Source of the DNA: Parvularculaceae bacterium
GTDB taxonomy: Bacteria > Pseudomonadota > Alphaproteobacteria > Caulobacterales > Parvularculaceae
DNA: 64,000 bases
Direction: 5' to 3'
Assembly: GCA_020446945.1 (NCBI GenBank)
Contig: JAGRDS010000015.1
Span: 47,932-111,931, forward strand
Shown: in pieces, positions 35,179 to 43,658 of the stretch
Layout of the letters: each line of letters begins with the position of its first letter
Numbering within the stretch: the first letter of the stretch is position 1
Made by a program: the position numbers and the translations under genes
Notes under the pieces: generated by a model
Seen by the model: the letters and a program-made list of their open reading frames with translations, nothing else
Database searches by the model: none
What the model was told of the DNA's origin: nothing

Positions 35179-36366
35179 ATGCGATTTGAAAATTCGATTT
35201 TGCAGGTCGTTCCCGCGCTAGAGGCCGGCGGCGCCGAGCGCACGACGCTTGAGATGACGCGCGCCATTGTCGGCGCGGGCGGGCGCGCGCTCGTCGCGAC
35301 GGCGGGCGGGCGCCTCGCCGGAGAGATTGAAAAAGCCGGCGGACAGGTGATCCTCATGCCGGCGGCGTCGAAAAACCCGCTCGTCATTGTCGCCAATCGC
35401 GCGCGCCTCATCCGGCTGATGCGCGCGGAAAATGTCGATCTTGTTCACGCGCGCAGCCGCGCGCCGGCGTGGAGCGCCCTGATGGCCGCGCGCGCGGCCG
35501 GCGTTCCCTTCGTCGCCACCTATCACGGCGCCTATGACGCGCGCACGCCGATCAAACGGTTTTACAATTCCGCCATGGCGCGCGCCGATCTTGTCATCGC
35601 AAATTCGCAATTCACCGCCGCGGCGGTGCGGCGGATTTACGATCCGGGCGAGCGCCTCGTCGTCATTGCGCGCGGCGCCGATCTTGAAGAATTCAACCCC
35701 GACGCGATTTCGCGGGACAGAATCCGCGCAATCGGAGAAAAATGGCGACTTGGGGAAGAAAGCGGCCGGCTCGTGATATTGCTGCCCGGCCGGCTGACGG
35801 ACTGGAAAGGCCACGAAACCGCCATTCGCGCGGCCCGCGTGCTGAAACAGGAAGTCGATACTGGCGTTTTTCCCAGGTTCCGTCTAATTTTCGCCGGGGA
35901 CTCGCAAGGGCGGCGCGGATACGCGGCCTCGCTGATGCGAATGGTGAGTGAGTTGGGGTTAGAAGACGTAGTGAGCGCGGTCGGCCATTGCGCGGATATG
36001 CCGGCGGCCTATGCAGTTTCCGATATCGTGTTGTCTCCGTCGACGCGGCCGGAAGCGTTCGGGCGCGTGGCGGCGGAAGCGGGCGCGATGGCGCGGGTGT
36101 GCATCGCGGCCGATCATGGCGGCGCGCGCGAAACGGTAGAAGCGGATATCACCGGATTCCTGGTCGAACCGGGCTCGCACGCCGCGCTCGCCGATGCGCT
36201 CGGCCGGGCGGTCCTGCTTGGCGGCGAGGGACGGCGCGCCATGGGCGCGCGCGCGCGTGCGCGGATATCGGCGCGATATTCAACGCGCGCGATGTGCGAT
36301 GCGACGCTTGCCGCGTATCGATCGCTCCTTGAACGGACGAAATCCGGGAACGGCGTCGGGGCATGA
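35179..36366 (+). CDS. Glycosyltransferase family 4
   Basis: GT-B glycosyltransferase using a nucleotide-sugar donor. The N-terminal acceptor domain begins ILQVVPALEAGGAERTTLEM, a glycine-rich loop typical of the family; the C-terminal donor domain has GRLTDWKGHETAIRA and the E-x7-E block in RPEAFGRVAAEAGAM. Length 395. It overlaps the following GT9-like gene by four bases (ATGA), so both probably act on the same lipopolysaccharide core or surface glycan. Confidence 0.9.
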   Translation: MRFENSILQVVPALEAGGAERTTLEMTRAIVGAGGRALVATAGGRLAGEIEKAGGQVILMPAASKNPLVIVANRARLIRLMRAENVDLVHARSRAPAWSALMAARAAGVPFVATYHGAYDARTPIKRFYNSAMARADLVIANSQFTAAAVRRIYDPGERLVVIARGADLEEFNPDAISRDRIRAIGEKWRLGEESGRLVILLPGRLTDWKGHETAIRAARVLKQEVDTGVFPRFRLIFAGDSQGRRGYAASLMRMVSELGLEDVVSAVGHCADMPAAYAVSDIVLSPSTRPEAFGRVAAEAGAMARVCIAADHGGARETVEADITGFLVEPGSHAALADALGRAVLLGGEGRRAMGARARARISARYSTRAMCDATLAAYRSLLERTKSGNGVGA

Positions 36367-37340
36367 TGGGGCGAAGCCAGAACATTCTCGTCATAAAGAC
36401 TGACGGGCTCGCCGCCTTTGTCGCCGCCGAACCGCTTTATGAGGCGATCCGCGCCGCGCATCCGGGCGCGCGTATTTCGCTGCTGACGCAAAGCCGCCTG
36501 CAACGCATCGCGCGCGCATCGCCCTATTTCGATCAGGTCGCCGCCATGCCCGATTTCCGCGACCCGGAAGCGAAGAAGGCGTTCGTCCAGCAGATCAGGA
36601 CGTCGCGTTTTTCCTACATCTACGATCTCGCCGCCAATGAGGATGCGAAGAAGCTTTATTCGGCGCTCGGATTATTCCGGCCGAAATGGCGGTCCGTCGC
36701 GCCGGCGTCGCGATCGGCGCGCAAGAAAGGCGCGCCCGAGGAAAGCCTGCCGGATATGTCCAGATTTTCGGATGCGGTCGGCGTCGCCGCCGCCGAACGG
36801 TTGCCGGATTTTCAGTGGGCGCTCGCAAGCCGCAAGGATGCGGCGAACATGCAGCCCTCCTGGTTCGGCGTTTCCGGCGTTTACGGTCTGCTGATGCCGG
36901 GCGTCGACGAGGCGCGCCGCTGGCCGGCGGGGCATTACGCCGATCTGGCGCGCATGATGGCGAAAAAGGGCGTCATGCCGGTCCTGATCGGTCCGAAGGA
37001 CCTGCACGGTTTCGCCGACGACGTCGCCAACGCGGCGCCGGAGCTTGTCGACCTGACGGGCAAGGCGGACCATTTGCAGCTCGTTTCGCTCGCCCGTACG
37101 GCGGCTTTTTTCGTCAGCGACGCGGCGGAGGAAGTGCATCTTGTCGTCAGCGTCGGCGGGGCGGGCGTTCTCATTCGCAAAGCCGGCGAGGAACGCCTGT
37201 CGCCGAAAGGGCGCAATGTCATTACGCTGACGACGCGCGCCGCCATGGACGAGGCCAAGCCGGAATTCGTCTGGCGCGCCCTCGACAATATGGGTCTTAT
37301 CCCCAGGGGTTCGTCGAGCCCGCGCGCGGCCGTGCGTTGA
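36363..37340 (+). CDS. Glycosyltransferase family 9 (heptosyltransferase-like)
   Basis: GT-B enzyme like the ADP-heptose:LPS heptosyltransferases. The N-terminus ILVIKTDGLAAFVAAEPLYEAIRAAHPGARISLLT matches the family, as does PGVDEARRWPAGHYADLARMM for the donor-side helix; the late D-x-G/SDAAEEVHLVVSVGGAG region is less canonical than in WaaC/WaaF. ATG 36363 and 36366 are both possible. Coupled to the GT4 gene, it probably extends the lipopolysaccharide inner core; the transferred sugar is not certain. Confidence 0.85.
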   Translation: MMGRSQNILVIKTDGLAAFVAAEPLYEAIRAAHPGARISLLTQSRLQRIARASPYFDQVAAMPDFRDPEAKKAFVQQIRTSRFSYIYDLAANEDAKKLYSALGLFRPKWRSVAPASRSARKKGAPEESLPDMSRFSDAVGVAAAERLPDFQWALASRKDAANMQPSWFGVSGVYGLLMPGVDEARRWPAGHYADLARMMAKKGVMPVLIGPKDLHGFADDVANAAPELVDLTGKADHLQLVSLARTAAFFVSDAAEEVHLVVSVGGAGVLIRKAGEERLSPKGRNVITLTTRAAMDEAKPEFVWRALDNMGLIPRGSSSPRAAVR

Positions 37341-37454
37341 TCTTGCCGCGCCATCGCCTATATACCCTCATCTTCGCCGGGGGGCGTTAATCGTTCATTT
37401 CGCGTCCGCCCGATAATCTGACCAGTTCCAGAAGCCGCCACAGGAGAAACGTCC

Positions 37455-37994
37455 ATAGCCCGCAGACCCTTCGCCCAGACGCCGCCCAAAAATGACGGGC
37501 CGCGCATCAATGAGGAAATTTCGGTTCCCCAAGTTCTGCTGATCGATCATGAAGGCGAAAAACGCGGCGTCGTCGCGACCGCCAGAGCGATAGAAATCGC
37601 CGCCGAGGCCGGTCTCGATCTCGTCGAGGTCTCGCCGCAGACGCAGCCGCCGGTTTGCAAGATCCTCGATTACGGCAAATACAAATTCCAGCAGCAGAAA
37701 AAGAAGGCTGAGGCGAAGAAGAAGCAGAAGGTCGTCGAGATCAAGGAGATCAAGATGCGCCCGAACATCGACGACCATGATTACGAGGTCAAAGCCAAGG
37801 CGATGCGGCGCTTCTTCGACGAAGGCGACAAGGTCAAGGTGACGCTGCGTTTCCGCGGCCGGGAAATGGCCTATCAGGATCGCGGCATGGCGCTGCTCGA
37901 AAAGGTTAAGACCGATTTCGAGGATGTCGCCAAGGTCGAGCAGATGCCGAAGCTCGAAGGCCGGCAGATGATGATGGTGATGGCGCCGCGCTGA
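37455..37994 (+). CDS. infC: Translation initiation factor IF-3, ATA start codon
   Basis: IF-3 binds the 30S subunit, checks the start codon and prevents premature 50S joining. The frame from 37455 encodes 179 residues: ARRPF then [17 protein letters not shown] (N-domain), the lysine-rich linker [26 protein letters not shown] region, and the C-domain ending [12 protein letters not shown]. No ATG, GTG or TTG occurs between the upstream in-frame stop (37419) and deep inside the protein. ATA 37455 has AGGAG eight bases upstream. Rare start codons in infC are a known autoregulatory device, since IF-3 discriminates against them; ATT is the classical one. rpmI and rplT do not follow here. Confidence 0.93.
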   Translation: MARRPFAQTPPKNDGPRINEEISVPQVLLIDHEGEKRGVVATARAIEIAAEAGLDLVEVSPQTQPPVCKILDYGKYKFQQQKKKAEAKKKQKVVEIKEIKMRPNIDDHDYEVKAKAMRRFFDEGDKVKVTLRFRGREMAYQDRGMALLEKVKTDFEDVAKVEQMPKLEGRQMMMVMAPR

Positions 37995-38165
37995 TTTCGC
38001 CATTCGCGCGAATCCGCCGCGCCAAAATCGCGTAACAGGCGAAAAAGCGGCGGCTCGCCGCCCGCCGCAATCTTTTTGCGTTTCAGGCTGGCGCGCCGTT
38101 TGCTCTAAAACGGGAAAGGGGGCGCATGGCGCGCACCCTCGCGCATTTTCGCCTGGCTGGTATTG

Positions 38166-38492
38166 ATGCAGGAATTCATCGCGGCGTTCGGACTATCGCC
38201 CCTCGGCCCGATGGCGCTCGCCTTTATTTCCGGCGTCGCCTTCGGCTGGTTCGTGCGCGGCGGACGCCTGCGGCGGGGCGATGAGGGCGCGGGCGGGGCG
38301 AACCGCGAGAGCAAGGAAATCGTTGTGATCAAGGCCGAACTCGACGCGGCGCGCGCGCTTCTCGATGAGAAGGACGGCGAGGGCGATGCGATCGCCGAAC
38401 AGCTTTCCAGCGTCGATGATGCGGTGAAACGGGCCAATGGGCGGTTGAAGCTGATCCTCGCCGCGGTCAAGCGCGCCGCGCGCGTCGGGTGA
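38166..38492 (+). CDS. Hypothetical membrane-anchored protein
   Basis: Unrecognised 108-residue protein. One N-terminal membrane segment (PLGPMALAFISGVAFGWFV) is followed by a basic stretch and an acidic then helical coiled-coil-like part (KAELDAARALLDEKDGEGDAIAEQL). ATG 38166 is preferred to TTG 38163. It resembles small cell-envelope anchors but no family is recognised. The ion channel gene follows 78 bases downstream. Confidence 0.65.
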   Translation: MQEFIAAFGLSPLGPMALAFISGVAFGWFVRGGRLRRGDEGAGGANRESKEIVVIKAELDAARALLDEKDGEGDAIAEQLSSVDDAVKRANGRLKLILAAVKRAARVG

Positions 38493-38570
38493 GGATCGTC
38501 TCTCAGCGCCCCTTGTTTCATTTTGGCGCATCGGCGAGGCTCCCCGCTCCGCAAGGGGGCGGGCCGGGCG

Positions 38571-39008
38571 ATGATCTACAGCGAAGAACTTGTCATTTCG
38601 GCGGTGATGATCGCGGCGACAGTGTTTTTTCACGCCGTCGTCATCGCCGCGACCGCCGCGATCTTTCGCGCCGCGACGAAAAAGGTCTGGGGCCCGATGC
38701 GCTTTTTGCGCGATCTGGCCATCCTGACGATTTTGAGCCTCATCCTGATGGCGGCCCATCTCGTTGAGATCGCCGGATGGGCGATCGTTTTCGTGAAGAT
38801 CGGCGCGTTCGCCGCGCTGGAGCCTTCGCTTTATTTTTCCGCCTCCGCCTATACGACGCTCGGCTTCGGCGACGTATTGCTGCCGGATGAATGGCGCCTT
38901 CTCGGCGGGGCGATCGCGGCGAACGGCTTTCTCCTGTTCGGGCTGTCGGCGGCGTTCCTGTTTGAAATCGCCGCGCGGCTGCGGCTCGGCGGCGAGCGCG
39001 CGCGCTGA
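38571..39008 (+). CDS. Two-pore-type ion channel family protein
   Basis: Small membrane protein of 145 residues with three to four hydrophobic segments and a pore loop with the filter-like TTLGFGD (compare TxGYGD of potassium channels) after SASAY. The pore helix and following segment are of the Ion_trans_2 type. The filter G-F-G keeps potassium-type character, so potassium or unspecific cation conductance is likely. The C-terminus is short and lacks a regulator domain. ATG 38571 has no obvious ribosome site. Confidence 0.85.
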   Translation: MIYSEELVISAVMIAATVFFHAVVIAATAAIFRAATKKVWGPMRFLRDLAILTILSLILMAAHLVEIAGWAIVFVKIGAFAALEPSLYFSASAYTTLGFGDVLLPDEWRLLGGAIAANGFLLFGLSAAFLFEIAARLRLGGERAR

Positions 39009-39106
39009 AGCGTCGCCGCTGCAAACGGAATCGGGACGAGGCTTCAAGTTTTCGTTTTTCGCATTTCTCCTGACGGCGAAACGCTAACGCTTGGCCTGGA
39101 AGCGTT

Positions 39107-40357
39107 TCAGGCCGCAGTGGGCGTGATCTTGCGCGGTCGCTGGATGCGCCCGATCGCGGCGAGGAACGGAATGAGCGCCGACACCGAAAGGCATGCGGCG
39201 ACGATGAACGGCGCGCCGGGGAATATGACCCGCGCGCCGTCTTCGGAAAAGGCGGCGAAAATCTGCGTCATCATGAACGGGCCGATAATCATCGATACGC
39301 CGTTGATCGATGCGATCGCGCCCTGAAGCTGACCCTGCGCGTCGGCCGGCACGGTGCGCGACATGATTCCTTGCAGGGCGGGCGCGGTGAAGCCGGCGAG
39401 CGAACCGAAGGCGATCAGGGGGTAAATCATCCATCCCTCGCTCGCGAGCCCGTAACCGAGATAGGAGAATGATGCGATGATGATGCCGAAAAAGGCGGCT
39501 TTGCGCTCCCCGAATTTCGGAATGACGATGCGCGTCAGGCCGCCCTGCACGATCGCAGAGGCGAGGCCGACCGCCATGAGCGAAAATCCGATCTGTTTTT
39601 CGGACCAGTCGAATTTGAAGCCGGAATAATACGCCCACACGGACGGAAACGTCCAATGCGCAAGCTGGGCGATGAAGATAACGACGGCGATCGGCAGGAT
39701 GACCGGATATTTGCGAAAATTCTGGAAGGCGCCGAAAGCGTTTGCGCGCCGCCATTCGAACCGCCGCCGGTTCTCGTCCGCCAGCGTTTCGGGAAGGAAG
39801 ATGAAGCCGTAGACGAGATTGATGAAGCCAAGACCGGCGACAAGAAAAAACGGCGCGCGGTGGCCGAGTTCATCGCCGATAACGCCGCCGACGCCCGGTC
39901 CGATGATGAAGCCGAGCCCGAACGCCGCGCCCATCAGGCCGAAATTGGCGGCGCGTTTTTCCGGCGGCGTGATGTCGGCGATATAGGCGTTGGCTGTTGA
40001 AAAACTCGCCGAGAAGGCGCCGGCGAAAAGGCGCGCGACGAACAACAGCCCCAGCGTCGGCGCCAGCGCCATCATCAGGAAATCGAGCGAGTAGGCGAGC
40101 AGGGAAAGAAGAATGACCGGCCGGCGACCGAACCGGTCCGAAAGCGAGCCGATGACGGGCATCATGAAGAACTGCATGACCGCATAGGACATCGACAACA
40201 GCCCGCCCCAGCGCGCCGCCTCGGCGCGGCCCTGTCCCGTCACATCCATGACGAGATCGGGCATCACCGGAATGATGACGCCGAAGCCGATCATGTTGAT
40301 CAGGACCGTTATGAAAATAAACAAAAGGGCGTTCCGCCCCGGCTTTCGCGCGGCCAT
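39107..40357 (-). CDS. MFS transporter, TetA-like (TCR/Tet family)
   Basis: Twelve-segment major facilitator with the loop motif [14 protein letters not shown] between segments 2 and 3 and the antiporter-type motif [13 protein letters not shown] in segment 5. Closest by pattern to the TetA/TCR subgroup, which exports drugs in exchange for protons. No TetR gene adjoins it, so tetracycline resistance should not be assumed. It ends 98 bases after the convergent channel gene and starts 22 bases before the CorC-like gene's end, possibly co-transcribed with it. Confidence 0.9.
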   Translation of the reverse strand: MAARKPGRNALLFIFITVLINMIGFGVIIPVMPDLVMDVTGQGRAEAARWGGLLSMSYAVMQFFMMPVIGSLSDRFGRRPVILLSLLAYSLDFLMMALAPTLGLLFVARLFAGAFSASFSTANAYIADITPPEKRAANFGLMGAAFGLGFIIGPGVGGVIGDELGHRAPFFLVAGLGFINLVYGFIFLPETLADENRRRFEWRRANAFGAFQNFRKYPVILPIAVVIFIAQLAHWTFPSVWAYYSGFKFDWSEKQIGFSLMAVGLASAIVQGGLTRIVIPKFGERKAAFFGIIIASFSYLGYGLASEGWMIYPLIAFGSLAGFTAPALQGIMSRTVPADAQGQLQGAIASINGVSMIIGPFMMTQIFAAFSEDGARVIFPGAPFIVAACLSVSALIPFLAAIGRIQRPRKITPTAA

Positions 40358-40379
40358 TCGGTCCCTGATCTTTCCTGCG

Positions 40380-41687
40380 TCAGATGTCCTTATAGTCGGG
40401 CGCGGTCTCGCCCGTCTCTATCGGCGCGACGCTGATCGCCGTTATTTGATTGCGCCGCCGCCTTACGATCCGGAAGCGGTAGCCGTGAAAAGCGAAAGTC
40501 TGCCCGACATCCGGGATCGACTGGGCTTCGTGGATGACGAGGCCGGCGACGGTGACGGCCTCCTCATCGGGGAGGCTCCAGTCCATGGCGCGATTCAGAT
40601 CGCGGATCGTGACATTGCCGTCGACATTGATCGATCCGTCGGTTTGCGGGCGCACGCCCTGTACCGGCAGGTCGTGTTCGTCCTCGATCTCGCCGACGAT
40701 TTCCTCGATGATGTCTTCAAGCGTGACGAGGCCCATGATCGATCCGTATTCATCGACGACGAGGGCGAAATGCTCCTGGCGCCGTTTGAAATTGTCGAGC
40801 TGTTCTGAAAGCGTCGTCGTTTCCGGCGCGAAATAGGGCGTGCGCGACAATTCCTCGATATTGATGCGCGCGGCGTTTCCTTCCGCCTCCCAGAGCGCGC
40901 TCAAAACGTCCTTCGCATGAAGGACGCCGACAATGTTTTCCGGCGTGTCGCGATAGAGCGGCAGGCGCGTGTGGCCGCTTTTCAGCGCCTGTGCGATCAG
41001 GGCCGACGGCTTCAGCGCGATATCGAGCATGTCGATTTCTTTGCGGTGGATCATGATTTCGTCAAGCGTGATTTCATCGAGGTCGAGCGCGCCGCGGAAT
41101 ATGTCGCGCGCGCCTTTCTCCAGGCCGCCTTCTTCATGATGCAGCTCTACCGCGCCGCGCAGTTCGTCGGCGGCCGAGAAGATCTGTTCGCCTTCCGCGA
41201 GCCGGATGCCGACAAGCGACAGGCCGCCGCGCACGACAAGTTGCAGGATGCGCGTCACCGGCGCGAATGCGACGACGATCCAGCGCATGATCGGCGCGAC
41301 GAACATTGCGATCGAATCGGGGCGTGCGATCGCCGCCGATTTCGGCGCGACTTCGGCGAAAATAACGACGAGAAGCGTCATGACCAGCGTCGCCCATGCG
41401 ACGCCGGTCTGTCCGAACAGTTCAAGGAACATCGTCGTCGCGAGCGCCGAGGCGAGGATGTTGACGAGATTGTTGCCGAGCAGAATGGCGCCGATCAGCC
41501 TTTCGCGGTCGCGAATGAGCGCGTTGACGCGCGCGGCGCGTTTGTCGCCGTCCGTTTCAAGCTTTCGCATGCGCGCGCGCGATGTCGCGGTGAGCGCTGT
41601 TTCCGAGCCGGAGAAGAACGCGGATAGAAACAGGAGCGCAATGACGGCGCCGGCGGTCGGCGCGAGGTTCGGATCGATTTCGGTCAT
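40380..41687 (-). CDS. CorC/HlyC-type (CNNM, DUF21-CBS) membrane protein
   Basis: Magnesium/cobalt transport-related protein of the CNNM/CorB family. The N-terminal DUF21 domain has about four membrane segments starting LFLSAFFSGSETALTA; then a CBS pair (residues about 205-345, IMIHRKEIDMLD to GLVTLEDIIEEIVGEIEDEHD), and a C-terminal CorC_HlyC domain. Hemolysin naming is historical. Its place next to aroB and aroK is usual in alphaproteobacteria. It is likely to be co-transcribed with them. Confidence 0.92.
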   Translation of the reverse strand: MTEIDPNLAPTAGAVIALLFLSAFFSGSETALTATSRARMRKLETDGDKRAARVNALIRDRERLIGAILLGNNLVNILASALATTMFLELFGQTGVAWATLVMTLLVVIFAEVAPKSAAIARPDSIAMFVAPIMRWIVVAFAPVTRILQLVVRGGLSLVGIRLAEGEQIFSAADELRGAVELHHEEGGLEKGARDIFRGALDLDEITLDEIMIHRKEIDMLDIALKPSALIAQALKSGHTRLPLYRDTPENIVGVLHAKDVLSALWEAEGNAARINIEELSRTPYFAPETTTLSEQLDNFKRRQEHFALVVDEYGSIMGLVTLEDIIEEIVGEIEDEHDLPVQGVRPQTDGSINVDGNVTIRDLNRAMDWSLPDEEAVTVAGLVIHEAQSIPDVGQTFAFHGYRFRIVRRRRNQITAISVAPIETGETAPDYKDI

Positions 41688-41721
41688 GATGAGGTCGGAG
41701 CCTTGTATCTCCCCTGGAAAA

Positions 41722-42837
41722 TCAGCGCGCGCCGGCGCCTTTCAAAAACCCGGCGATCGCCGCCGGATCGACATCTCTTTCGATGAAAGCCTCGCCGAGG
41801 CGTTTGACGAGTATGAGCGTCAGCGCGCCCGCCTCGACTTTCTTGTCCTTGAACATGTGCGCGACCAGCGTGTCGGCGTCGAAGCCGTCGCCGTCGGCGA
41901 CATCGGCGAGCCGATAGGGAAGGCCGGTCGCCTTAAGATGCGCTTTCAGCCGTTCCGCGTCCGCCGGCGGGCAGAGTTTCAGCGCAACCGAAAAGTCGAA
42001 GGCGAGCGCCATGCCGACCGCAACAGCCTCGCCGTGCAGCAGCCCGCCCGAATAGCCGCGCATCGCTTCAAGCGCATGACCGAATGTGTGCCCCAGATTT
42101 AAAAGCGCGCGCACGCCGCGCTCCTTCTCGTCGGCGGCGACGATCTCGGCCTTGGTTTCGCATGCGCGCTTGACCGCGATGCGGCGCGCCGTGGCGTCGC
42201 CGGAGACGATATCTCTCCCGCGCTGTTCAAGCCAGGCGAAGAATGGCTCGTCGCCCAGCGCGCCATATTTGACGATCTCGGCGTAGCCGGCTTTCAGTTC
42301 GCGCACGGGAAGCGTCGACAGGGCGGATATGTCGGCGAGAACGATCGTAGGCTGGTGGAACGCGCCGATCAGATTTTTGCCGTGGGCGGAATTCACCGCC
42401 GTCTTGCCGCCGACGGCGCTATCGACCTGTGCGAGCAGCGTCGTCGGAAGCTGCGCGAAACGGCAGCCGCGCTTGACGATTGCGGCGGCGAAACCGGCGA
42501 GGTCGCCGACGACGCCGCCCCCGAATGCGATTACGGTGTCGTTGCGTTCAACGCCAAGCTCGATCAGCCTTTCAACGAGCTGCGCGAGACCGTCCAGCGA
42601 TTTCGCCGCCTCGCCCGGTTCGATCGTAATCTTCTCGAATGCGACGCCCCCTGCGCCGAGGCCGTATTCAAGCCGGCTCCCAAGCGCCCTGTCTACGTTC
42701 GCGTCGGTGACGATCACGGTCCACGGCCGCGCCAGCAACGGCTTCAGGATCGAACCGGCGCTTTCAAGCAGCCCCTCGCCGATATGAATGTCATAGTTGC
42801 GATCGCGTGTTGCAACCGCGCAGATTTCCGTCGTCAT
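41722..42837 (-). CDS. aroB: 3-dehydroquinate synthase
   Basis: Second step of the shikimate pathway, converting DAHP to 3-dehydroquinate; NAD- and zinc-dependent, cytoplasmic. Visible are the NAD-binding GGGVVGDLAGFAAA near residue 100, PTTLLAQVDSAVGGKTAVN and the zinc ligands in GHTFGHALEA with LLHGEAVAVGM. The start at 42837 is chosen because it overlaps the aroK stop as ATGA; an upstream in-frame ATG at 42858 would lie inside aroK. Length 371 is normal. Confidence 0.95.
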   Translation of the reverse strand: MTTEICAVATRDRNYDIHIGEGLLESAGSILKPLLARPWTVIVTDANVDRALGSRLEYGLGAGGVAFEKITIEPGEAAKSLDGLAQLVERLIELGVERNDTVIAFGGGVVGDLAGFAAAIVKRGCRFAQLPTTLLAQVDSAVGGKTAVNSAHGKNLIGAFHQPTIVLADISALSTLPVRELKAGYAEIVKYGALGDEPFFAWLEQRGRDIVSGDATARRIAVKRACETKAEIVAADEKERGVRALLNLGHTFGHALEAMRGYSGGLLHGEAVAVGMALAFDFSVALKLCPPADAERLKAHLKATGLPYRLADVADGDGFDADTLVAHMFKDKKVEAGALTLILVKRLGEAFIERDVDPAAIAGFLKGAGAR

Positions 42838-43406
42838 CGCGCATCCTCCCCCGCACACCGGCGCGTCAGTTCGGCGATGATCGTTTTGACGGTCCGCGCA
42901 TGTCCGCCGATATTGCTGTCGACGATGAATGTCGCCGTTTCGTAAAACTGTTCGCGCCGCGCAAGCAGCCCGGAAATGATCTCATGCGGATCGCCGTTTT
43001 TGAGAAGGGGGCGGACCGCGCGCTTCGTCGCCCGCTTGACCAGCGTCTCCACCTCGGCGCGGATCCAGACCGATATGGCGCGTTCGGCGATCAGGGCGCG
43101 CGTTTTCTCGTTGACGAGCGCGCCGCCGCCTGTGGCGAGAACGATAGGCGGTCCGGACAGCAGACGTTCGATCACCTGCGCCTCGCCGCGTCGAAAGCTT
43201 TCCTCGCCATGGCGTTCGAACAATTCAGCCACCGTCATCCCCGCCGCCGCCTCGATTTCCGCGTCGGCGTCATGAAAGGGAAGGTCGAGCGCGCTCGCCA
43301 GCCTTCGCCCGACGGTTGTCTTGCCCGCGCCCATCATGCCGACCAGCGCGATCGGGCGATCTATCTTGAGCGGGCGCTGGCTCGATTTGCGGCTTGGTCC
43401 GGGCAT
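42834..43406 (-). CDS. aroK: Shikimate kinase
   Basis: Phosphorylates shikimate with ATP. The P-loop GMMGAGKTTVGRRLA near residue 23, FHDADAEIE, FRRGEAQV and the lid-region VVKRATKRAVRPLL-like segment (LVKRATKRAVRPLLK) are visible. I start at ATG 43406, giving 190 residues; the frame stays open far upstream as an alanine-arginine-rich shadow of the opposite gene. It overlaps aroB by four bases, the standard operon. Confidence 0.94.
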   Translation of the reverse strand: MPGPSRKSSQRPLKIDRPIALVGMMGAGKTTVGRRLASALDLPFHDADAEIEAAAGMTVAELFERHGEESFRRGEAQVIERLLSGPPIVLATGGGALVNEKTRALIAERAISVWIRAEVETLVKRATKRAVRPLLKNGDPHEIISGLLARREQFYETATFIVDSNIGGHARTVKTIIAELTRRCAGEDAR

Positions 43407-43452
43407 CAGGCCAGTCTCTAATGAAGCCGGCGCCCGCGCGCCAGTGCCGAAT

Positions 43453-43477
43453 GGTCCAAAGGTTTCGGTTTGGGACC
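43453..43477. promoter_or_regulatory. Inverted repeat in the aroK / small-gene divergent promoter region
   Basis: GGTCC (43453-43457) and GGGACC (43472-43477) with extended AAA/TTT symmetry form a near-perfect inverted repeat in the 123-base divergent region. Could be an operator; no other support. Confidence 0.25.
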
Positions 43478-43529
43478 GGTTTAGTCTAGAAGAAGGACGC
43501 CCTATTCTTCTGACCGGAGTATTTCCGCC

Positions 43530-43658
43530 GTGCGCTTTGTTCTGACCGTCCTGATCGTCGTTATTCTCGCGATTGTCGGGCTTTATGTTTACGGATTGAC
43601 GCTCAAGCCCGATACGCGGGTCATCGAGCAGGACGCCGTGGGGGCGGGCGATGCGTAG
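43530..43658 (+). CDS. Small single-pass membrane protein, 42 residues
   Basis: GTG 43530 begins a 42-residue protein: one hydrophobic segment (FVLTVLIVVILAIVGLYVYG) followed by a short acidic-ended tail. GGAG lies 11 bases upstream. Its end overlaps the start of the next gene by eight bases, so coupling is likely. I recall similar tiny proteins in this place in other alphaproteobacteria but cannot verify that. Function unknown. Confidence 0.6.
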   Translation: MRFVLTVLIVVILAIVGLYVYGLTLKPDTRVIEQDAVGAGDA

